From Bdellovibrionales bacterium (GTDB lineage: Bacteria; Bdellovibrionota; Bdellovibrionia; Bdellovibrionales; UBA1609), in assembly GCA_020434645.1 (NCBI GenBank), contig JAGRAK010000027.1, positions 1-12,539 of the forward strand: 12,539 bases of DNA. The letters run 5' to 3'. The translations under genes and the position numbers were made by a program. A model generated the notes under the pieces. The model ran no database searches, had not been told where the DNA came from, and worked only from the letters and a program-made list of their open reading frames with translations. Each line of letters begins with the position of its first letter. Within the stretch, counting starts at the first letter, position 1. Positions 7,223 through 12,539 of this stretch are shown here, one piece after another.

Positions 7223-8065
7223 GTGATCGTGAGAGCCTCTTGGACAGTAATAATTTTTATACTCGCCATATCTTTAGGCGCGCGACTCAATAATTCAGCC
7301 TTGCATGCTGAAACCGGAGACCCCTCTACACTTCGAGTTGCCACTGCCGTAAGTAGCGTCGATAAAAAACAACAAGATCAAACCAAAGAATTTCAAATTT
7401 CACAAATGGCAAAAGACTTTGAAGGCGGAGAACAAGACTCTCAATTTATTCAGTCACAGCTGAATGCCATAGCCGGCGGGGCAACCGCAGAAACTATACA
7501 TTGGGATACAAAATCATTAAAAGGCCACTATAAACTGACTCAAATTCTCACACATGTTCATAATTTAGAAAATAATTTCGAACTTCTATTTACCCACACG
7601 CTCCCCGATCAGGAGCAACAAGAAGACACCGTGACTCACTACACGAATAAAGTAAATGAGGCCGATGAAAAATCAATTTCGGCGTCGATTGTATTTTCTA
7701 GATTTATCAACTCTAATCCCAAAAAAGCAAAACCAGAGTTTGATAGCAAAACGCGAGCTCAGTATTTTTTTCGACTTAAGCCAAATGTATTAAAAAGCAA
7801 TTTTAGCCTTCGCCCACCGAGTGGAACATTCGACATCACTCCCACTAGAGATGGATCATTTGACCCGCTGGCAATATTAACCAACGCCAATGGCAATTTT
7901 GATGAGATCAGCGAGTACGTGCACGAGATCGCCATTGGCCCCACGATATATGTCGTCAACGTCACTCCTCGCCTGACCGACCTTGAAACCTTGACTATTG
8001 AAGTGAATCTGCGCGAATCCAAATCACTGACAACCACTACGTTTTTATTGGTTTACGAACAGTAA
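7223..8065 (+). CDS. Exported protein of unknown function
   Basis: I chose GTG 7223 because GGAG lies eight bases upstream (7211-7214) and the product then begins with a normal signal peptide: R4, a hydrophobic core WTVIIFILAISLGA, and a cleavage site after ALHA near residue 30. An upstream in-frame ATG (7157) has no ribosome site, would add 22 polar residues before the signal and overlaps the candidate sigma-54 promoter. The 280-residue product has a Gln/Glu/Asp-rich region after the signal, then a second half with beta-strand character (YFFRLKP, FDITPTRDGSF, IYVVNVTPRL, TTTTFLLVYE). There is no lipobox and no terminal aromatic residue, so it is probably periplasmic or secreted. I do not recognise the family. 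It lies just upstream of a CHASE2 kinase operon and could be its accessory or target, but that is inference. Confidence 0.75.
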   Translation: MIVRASWTVIIFILAISLGARLNNSALHAETGDPSTLRVATAVSSVDKKQQDQTKEFQISQMAKDFEGGEQDSQFIQSQLNAIAGGATAETIHWDTKSLKGHYKLTQILTHVHNLENNFELLFTHTLPDQEQQEDTVTHYTNKVNEADEKSISASIVFSRFINSNPKKAKPEFDSKTRAQYFFRLKPNVLKSNFSLRPPSGTFDITPTRDGSFDPLAILTNANGNFDEISEYVHEIAIGPTIYVVNVTPRLTDLETLTIEVNLRESKSLTTTTFLLVYEQ

Positions 8066-8067
8066 CA

Positions 8068-8076
8068 CCCCCCCCC
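8068..8076. repeat. Homopolymer run of nine C
   Basis: Nine consecutive C begin two bases after the TAA of the exported protein gene, which is unusual in this AT-leaning sequence. Runs of this length can vary in length through replication slippage. Here the tract is outside the reading frames on either side, so any effect would be on transcription or mRNA 3' structure rather than on frame. Confidence 0.7.
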
Positions 8077-8098
8077 ACTTATTTCACGCATATCCCGA

Positions 8099-8127
8099 TT
8101 GACAAAATGGTGTCAAAGTGACACTAT
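8099..8127 (+). promoter_or_regulatory. Sigma-70-type promoter with an operator-like dyad, upstream of the kinase operon
   Basis: TTGACA (8099-8104, a perfect -35) is followed after 17 bases by CACTAT (8122-8127), a weak -10 directly preceded by TGA, which provides an extended -10 TG. The spacer holds the inverted repeat GTGTCAAAGTGACAC (8110-8124), which overlaps the -10 and is placed like a repressor or autoregulation site. The transcript would start near 8134, leaving a leader of about 130 bases before the kinase start. Confidence 0.45.
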
Positions 8128-8186
8128 GCGTCCTGAATTATAGATTTGAATCTGCCAACACCATTGTAAGGCACTGATATCACATG

Positions 8187-8199
8187 GTATTTCAAATAC
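8187..8199. repeat. 13-bp palindrome in the kinase leader
   Basis: GTATTT (8187-8192) and AAATAC (8194-8199) are perfect inverted copies around one C. It is one of several dyads between the exported protein gene and the kinase gene, the others being at 8110-8124, 8142-8153 and 8209-8230. It is short and could be chance, but its near-zero spacing favours protein binding over an RNA hairpin. Confidence 0.35.
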
Positions 8200-8208
8200 A
8201 ATTTCAAT

Positions 8209-8230
8209 CAAGACCTAGGCATAGGTCTTG
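8209..8230. repeat. 9-bp inverted repeat (hairpin) just before the kinase start
   Basis: CAAGACCTA (8209-8217) and TAGGTCTTG (8222-8230) pair perfectly over nine bases with a GGCA loop, 33 bases before the GTG start of the kinase gene. No T-run follows on the plus strand, so a simple intrinsic terminator is unlikely. On the minus strand the flank is also not T-rich. It may be a leader hairpin, an attenuator-like element or a dimer binding site. Confidence 0.6.
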
Positions 8231-8263
8231 CTACCTTTGTTGCAGTTGAGTGCTGAGGTAAAT

Positions 8264-10111
8264 GTGAAGCGCAGTTTAAGAAAATCCATTTTTAAAAAAC
8301 GATGGCTATTTACTGGCCTCCGATTGCTTTTGGCGTTGGGCATTGCTTTCTTTATTTGCCAAATTCAACTCGATTACCTCGAGTCTATGTTTTATGACCT
8401 CCGCGTTCGGCTGCGTCCAACGCCTGCTACATCTAATAAAATTGTAATCGTCAATATTGATATTAAAACGCAAGAAATGCTGAAGCGCCTGCCCGATGCC
8501 AACGACACCACTCAGTTATTTAAACAATTGAATTTAGCTCGCCCCAAAAAAATTCTATACACTCAAGATTTTTCTGAAGTCATCGGCTCATATGAAGAGC
8601 TCGAGTTACTCGCCGAAGCCGCAGCCCAAATTCCGTTTGTAGTTGTCGAAGATCGCAAATTACCTGAAGTCGGCCTAGAAGAAGAGTTTCAGCTCTTACC
8701 ACCACTACAAAATATACAAGTAATCTCAGGACCAAAAACGAATGACTCTCAAACTTTTGCTAAAGACGGAGTTTCAAGACGAATTGTTGTATCACTCGAA
8801 GGTGCTCCGCTTTTACATGCTCAAGTGGCAAACGAGATCACGAGCAGAAGCCCCAACTTCAAATATAGAGGACAATTTGAATACAAGCGAACCAATCAAC
8901 TTTACATCAACTATCGCCCCGCCGACACATATGAATCTTTTAGTTTCATAGATGTTGCCGAAGGGCGAGTGCCATTAGAAAATTTCACTGATAAAATCGT
9001 GATCATCGGTAGAGACACTCGCTCAAATGCACTTGATTATGTTTCCACTCCGTATTCGCGCGACGTTCTCGCCATGTCACGCGGCGAACTCCACGCCAAT
9101 ATGCTCGACACCCTTATTTTAAACAACTCGCCACTCACCACTCCTGATTGGGTCAATATATTTATAACCTGCCTCATTGCCATACTCACAGTTTTTGTAG
9201 TGCTCACACTAAGACCTGCCCGTGGCCTAATGATTTTGGGTATTGCGATCTTTGCATTCGCAATTGTCGCATGGGCGCTATTTGCAACACTTGGGCTTTG
9301 GATAGACGTTGCACATCCGTTTCTCGCCATATTTATTTGCTATTATTTCTTTATTCCTTACCGGCTCATCATAGAAAACAGAAAAAGTTGGGAGTACTAC
9401 CAGCGAAACACCCTGCTCACCCAAGTAGAAGAACTCAAATCAAACTTTTTAAGAATGATGTCGCACGATCTCAAGACCCCTCTTGCTCGCATACAGGGAA
9501 TGACTGAGATCGCTCTTCGAGATGAAAATAAACTCAGCTCAAAACAAATTGATGCCTTAAAAAATATTGGCTCCTCCTCTGAAGAGCTTACCGACTTTGT
9601 GGGATCTATATTAAATCTTGGTCGAATAGAGAGCAAAGAAATTAAACTTCAACTTAAATCAAAAGACATCAACGCCTTACTGAGTAACATTGTTCAAAAC
9701 TTAAAATATCTAGCTCAACAAAAAAATATAACCATCACGACTGAGTTTGAGCCCATGTTTAGCCTTAAGGTAGATGAAGATTTGATTCGTCAGGTATTCA
9801 CAAATCTTATTGAAAACGCAATTAAATACAGCCCCGAGAATTCATCGATTTTAATTTCAACTGAAGAAGTAGATGGCCGACTTGTCATTCAGGTTGCTGA
9901 CCAGGGGATGGGAATACCTAAAAATGAGCAACCCCAGCTTTTCAGTAAGTTCTACCGCAGTCGAAACGTGAGGGATGGATCGATTAAAGGATCTGGCTTA
10001 GGGCTATATTTATCACGTTATTTTGTTAATTTACATAAAGGTGCCATTACAGTTGAAAGCGAACCAAACAAGGGCTCAACATTTACTGTTGAGTTGCCAA
10101 TGAACTTATAA
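8264..10111 (+). CDS. CHASE2-domain sensor histidine kinase
   Basis: The start is GTG 8264, five bases after GAGG; a TTG at 8228 lies within the upstream hairpin. In the 615-residue product, residues about 14-32 are the first membrane helix. About 36-290 form an extracytoplasmic CHASE2 domain, starting at the typical DYLESMFYDLRVRLRP. Three more helices follow (about 297-317, 322-345, 348-368), the standard CHASE2 topology. The kinase core has SHDLKTPLARI with phospho-acceptor His401, the N box NLIENAIKYS from 514, DQGMGIP from 546 and GSGLGL from 576, so it looks active. It should autophosphorylate on an envelope signal and pass phosphate to the response regulator starting 11 bases later. 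The CHASE2 ligand is unknown. There is no PAS, HAMP or receiver domain. Confidence 0.95.
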   Translation: MKRSLRKSIFKKRWLFTGLRLLLALGIAFFICQIQLDYLESMFYDLRVRLRPTPATSNKIVIVNIDIKTQEMLKRLPDANDTTQLFKQLNLARPKKILYTQDFSEVIGSYEELELLAEAAAQIPFVVVEDRKLPEVGLEEEFQLLPPLQNIQVISGPKTNDSQTFAKDGVSRRIVVSLEGAPLLHAQVANEITSRSPNFKYRGQFEYKRTNQLYINYRPADTYESFSFIDVAEGRVPLENFTDKIVIIGRDTRSNALDYVSTPYSRDVLAMSRGELHANMLDTLILNNSPLTTPDWVNIFITCLIAILTVFVVLTLRPARGLMILGIAIFAFAIVAWALFATLGLWIDVAHPFLAIFICYYFFIPYRLIIENRKSWEYYQRNTLLTQVEELKSNFLRMMSHDLKTPLARIQGMTEIALRDENKLSSKQIDALKNIGSSSEELTDFVGSILNLGRIESKEIKLQLKSKDINALLSNIVQNLKYLAQQKNITITTEFEPMFSLKVDEDLIRQVFTNLIENAIKYSPENSSILISTEEVDGRLVIQVADQGMGIPKNEQPQLFSKFYRSRNVRDGSIKGSGLGLYLSRYFVNLHKGAITVESEPNKGSTFTVELPMNL

Positions 10112-10122
10112 GGAGTGCAGAA

Positions 10123-11598
10123 ATGATGAAGGTATTAGTAGTAGACGACGATCAAGGGTTAAGACAAACTGTTAAAAATACCATCGAAAACATGGGCAAG
10201 TTTCAAGTAGATGAAGCTTTCGACGGGGTAAATGCTCTCGAAAAAATCAAATCAGGCGCCTACAATTTGGTTATACTTGATGTCGACATGCCAAGAATGA
10301 ATGGCCTTGTCGCTTTGAATGCCATTAAAGAGTTTGATCCAACAATTATTGCTATCATCATGACGGCTTACGCCAATATCAACGATGCTGTGAAAGCTGT
10401 TAAAGAGGGCGCCTACAATTATATTTCAAAACCTATTAAAAGCGAAGATCTAGCAGAACTCGTAAATAAAGCCTTAACCGCGCACAACTTGATTTCTGAA
10501 ATCGCAGCTTCAGCCCCTCAACTGGCCATGGAGAATGGCCGAAAAATGATAGGCGCCAACGCACAAATGCGTAAAGTTTTTAATGTCATTCATAGGCTGT
10601 CTAAAGTGGACACTCCGGTTCTTATACGTGGAGCATCTGGTACGGGTAAAGAACTTGTCGCTCGCGCTATTCATATGAATTCAGCACAAAAAGACGGTAA
10701 ATTTGTGGCCATTAACTGCTCGGCTATTCCTGAAAATTTATTTGAGAGTGAATTATTTGGCCATGAAAAAGGCGCCTTCACCGGAGCCGATCAGCGTAAA
10801 ATTGGTAAATTTCAATTTGCAGAGGGCGGCACGCTATTTTTAGACGAATTGGGCGACCTCCCCATTTTTATGCAGGTGAAGTTGCTAAGAGTGCTTCAGG
10901 AGAAAATGTTTACTCCTGTTGGCGCAAACCGAGAAATTGAATCCAATGTTAGAATCATAGCCGCCACTAATCGACCACTTGAAGAGATGATCAAAGAAAA
11001 TAAATTTCGAGAAGATCTTTATTATCGCTTGAATGTTATGCCCATTTTCTTACCATCACTTTGTGAGCGACGTGATGATATTGAGCAACTTGTTAAAAAT
11101 TTCGTGACAAAGTTCAATAAAAAACAGGGCAAAAAAGTTATCGGGGCGACACCTGAAGCTATCACTCTACTTAAAAAATATGATTGGCCTGGCAACATTC
11201 GCGAACTCGAAAACGTAATTGAACATGCCTTTATTTTAGAAGAGGGCACTCATCTTACTGTGGCCTCACTGCCAGAATCTTTTTTAATGGCCACAGGAGT
11301 TGAACTTTCGTCACCAAATCTTAAAGTCAAGAACTTTGCCGATTTTGATGACGACATTGCAGAGCAAGATGAGTCAGATCATGAAGACCTGGGTGGCGAT
11401 GAGATGGTCACCATCTCGGGCGAAACTCTCGACTTCAACAAGCATAAAGAGGCGTTTGAGCGTGAATTTATCGTGAAAGCCCTTAAAATGTTTAAAGGTC
11501 GGATCAATCAAACAGCACTTCATGCCAATATTCCAAAAAAGACACTATTAAGAAAAATTGAAAAGTACGGGATTGTTGCAAAAGATTACGTAGAATAG
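10123..11598 (+). CDS. NtrC-family sigma-54-dependent response regulator
   Basis: The ATG at 10123 follows AGGAG by seven bases. In the 491-residue product, the receiver domain (1-118) has the acidic pair at 8-10 and phospho-acceptor Asp53 in LDVDMPRMNG. The AAA+ domain (about 140-370) has Walker A GASGTGKE (170-177), the sigma-54 contact loop GAFTGA (217-222), Walker B LFLDE ending at 241-242, and REDLYYRLNV. The C-terminal Fis-type helix-turn-helix includes INQTALHANIPKKTLLRKIEKYGI-like spacing, ending at 491. Everything needed to activate sigma-54 polymerase is present. Between the AAA+ domain and the helix-turn-helix is an acidic linker rich in Asp and Glu (about 403-428), longer than in NtrC itself. 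It forms one operon with the CHASE2 kinase and is its expected partner. Target promoters are unknown. Confidence 0.95.
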   Translation: MMKVLVVDDDQGLRQTVKNTIENMGKFQVDEAFDGVNALEKIKSGAYNLVILDVDMPRMNGLVALNAIKEFDPTIIAIIMTAYANINDAVKAVKEGAYNYISKPIKSEDLAELVNKALTAHNLISEIAASAPQLAMENGRKMIGANAQMRKVFNVIHRLSKVDTPVLIRGASGTGKELVARAIHMNSAQKDGKFVAINCSAIPENLFESELFGHEKGAFTGADQRKIGKFQFAEGGTLFLDELGDLPIFMQVKLLRVLQEKMFTPVGANREIESNVRIIAATNRPLEEMIKENKFREDLYYRLNVMPIFLPSLCERRDDIEQLVKNFVTKFNKKQGKKVIGATPEAITLLKKYDWPGNIRELENVIEHAFILEEGTHLTVASLPESFLMATGVELSSPNLKVKNFADFDDDIAEQDESDHEDLGGDEMVTISGETLDFNKHKEAFEREFIVKALKMFKGRINQTALHANIPKKTLLRKIEKYGIVAKDYVE

Positions 11599-11613
11599 TA
11601 ATTAACCAGATCC

Positions 11614-12195
11614 ATGTCGATGAACAATTTTCCTCCGCAGGCGTATACTCGTGACACGTTGTCGGCAGCCTATCAATGGCTGCGCGATCAGCCGGGGTCT
11701 ATTCGTGAATTGGCGCAAGATTCAGATAGTCTTGTTGCTTTATTCATGCAAGCCCGCCGACGACCAGCCGGTTACGCGCAAGCCCAGCAACAAACAATGA
11801 CAACGGCACAAGACCAGAATCTCGCCAGCGCAGAACATTTTAAAGAAGATTTGAAGGTTCTCGCACAAGGGCTAAAACAGTTTGAAGTCCCAAAGCAAAA
11901 ATCATTTGTACAGCCTCAGCAGGCTCAATCGCAGGCTCATACACAACCACAACAGGCTCCACGATATGACACCTTTACCAGAACAGAGGCTGTCACAAGA
12001 ACAGAAACTATACAGCGGCCTGAACAACCTCAAGTGCACTCCCCCAATATGATCGTACTTGATGCAAAATCTTATGACATTGTTGTGGATATTCAAGACC
12101 GCCTCAATTTAAGTACACCACTTGAGGCCGTAAGAATGCTCATTACACTTGGCGCAGAACGCGTTCGTGATATTTTACCTAAAAACGGAGGTTAA
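11614..12195 (+). CDS. Unknown protein with Gln-rich linker and ribbon-helix-helix-like C-terminus
   Basis: The 193-residue product is soluble with no signal. Residues 1-50 look helical (YTRDTLSAAYQWLRDQPGSI and LVALFMQARRR). Residues about 55-140 are low-complexity, rich in Gln, Ala and Thr, with a short repeat TRTEAVTRTETI. Residues about 145-190 are compact: a strand-like MIVLDAKSYDIVV, then two helices around LNLSTPLEAVRMLITLGAERV, which resembles the strand-helix-helix order of ribbon-helix-helix DNA-binding proteins. That fold call is inference. I do not recognise a family. The ribosome site is weak, and ATG 11620 is an alternative start. It lies 15 bases after the response regulator and its last codons carry the ribosome site of ileS, so it is probably co-transcribed with both. 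Confidence 0.78.
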   Translation: MSMNNFPPQAYTRDTLSAAYQWLRDQPGSIRELAQDSDSLVALFMQARRRPAGYAQAQQQTMTTAQDQNLASAEHFKEDLKVLAQGLKQFEVPKQKSFVQPQQAQSQAHTQPQQAPRYDTFTRTEAVTRTETIQRPEQPQVHSPNMIVLDAKSYDIVVDIQDRLNLSTPLEAVRMLITLGAERVRDILPKNGG

Positions 12196-12198
12196 TTC

Positions 12199-12539
12199 GT
12201 GACCGATTCACCTGAAGCCAAAAACTACAAAGACACGGTGCTGCTGCCAAAAACTGAATTCCCGATGAAGGGCAATCTGCCAATAACAGAGCCCATAATG
12301 ATCGAAAAATGGGACAAGGCTAACATCTACGGAAAAATGTTAGCAAATGACTCGAAAACGAAAAAATTCGTCATGCCTGATGGCCCACCTTACGCCAACG
12401 GCAATATTCATATCGGTCACGTACTGAACAAAGTTTTAAAAGATATTGTGATCAAGCATAAAAATATGCAGGGCTATAAGGCTGAATTTATACCGGGTTG
12501 GGATTGCCATGGCCTTCCGATTGAACTGAAAGTAACAAG
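12199..12539 (+). CDS. ileS: Isoleucyl-tRNA synthetase (5' part; runs off right edge)
   Basis: The enzyme charges tRNA-Ile with isoleucine in the cytoplasm. The start is GTG 12199, seven bases after GGAGG, which lies inside the last codons of the upstream gene. The visible 113 residues show the class I signature PPYANGNIHIGHVLNK with HIGH at 71-74, preceded by the IleS-type N-terminus (LPKTEFPMKGNLPITEP) and followed by PGWDCHGLPIE. These are typical of IleS rather than ValS or LeuS. The catalytic KMSKS loop, the editing domain and the C-terminus lie beyond the window. No T-box or other leader is visible, and expression probably depends on the upstream operon. Confidence 0.97.
   Translation, partial: MTDSPEAKNYKDTVLLPKTEFPMKGNLPITEPIMIEKWDKANIYGKMLANDSKTKKFVMPDGPPYANGNIHIGHVLNKVLKDIVIKHKNMQGYKAEFIPGWDCHGLPIELKVT

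Noticed and set aside
1..12539. A defence island, mobile element, CRISPR array or biosynthetic cluster
   Set aside because: I found no direct-repeat array, transposase, integrase, toxin-antitoxin pair, restriction enzyme or synthase motifs. The genes are envelope, signalling and housekeeping types.

Overview
The window looks like chromosomal DNA of a Gram-negative, double-membrane bacterium of moderate to low GC. Outer-membrane-type proteins, a class A penicillin-binding protein with a PBP1b-like N-terminal region, a tandem pair of DUF507 proteins and a sigma-54 activator fit the former Deltaproteobacteria best, and a Bdellovibrionota-type host is my favoured guess. That assignment is inference. 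I saw no mobile element, integrase, phage gene, CRISPR array, tRNA or rRNA, and no recognisable defence or biosynthetic cluster.

Left part (1-2479, minus strand). A 5' gene fragment for an exported protein runs off the left edge (1-296). It lies downstream of a complete beta-barrel outer-membrane protein gene (441-1841), and a strong intrinsic terminator (333-363) separates the two. Upstream of these are two DUF507 genes (1932-2201 and 2201-2479) that overlap by one base.

Divergent junction (2479-2520). The DUF507 pair and the PBP gene are transcribed away from each other from only about 40 bp. Two sigma-70-like promoters, one per strand, each with 17-bp spacing, interlock face to face within 32 bp. 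Both are positioned so that the predicted transcript starts at or within a base of the ATG, so both mRNAs may be leaderless.

Middle part (2520-8065, plus strand). This holds a bifunctional peptidoglycan synthase (2520-4823) and a small four-helix membrane protein (4936-5376). Next come a membrane-anchored mono-haem cytochrome c resembling the C-terminal domain of the membrane urate oxidase PuuD (5413-5796) and a seven-helix membrane protein with an unidentified cytoplasmic domain (5932-7041). The last gene here is an unrecognised exported protein (7223-8065) with a partial sigma-54 promoter match in front of it. No gene-free stretch exceeds 300 bp; the longest (8066-8263) holds a run of nine C, a sigma-70-like promoter and several inverted repeats.

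Right part (8264-12539, plus strand). A CHASE2 sensor histidine kinase (8264-10111) is followed 11 bases later by an NtrC-type sigma-54-dependent response regulator (10123-11598). They form a two-component operon that probably turns an envelope signal into sigma-54 transcription. Fifteen bases on is a gene for a protein of unknown function with a disordered Gln-rich middle and a ribbon-helix-helix-like C-terminus (11614-12195). Isoleucyl-tRNA synthetase (ileS) follows at 12199 and is cut by the right edge. The close spacing suggests that kinase, regulator, unknown protein and ileS are at least partly co-transcribed.

Much of the window concerns the envelope: outer-membrane proteins, wall synthesis, membrane redox and membrane sensing.
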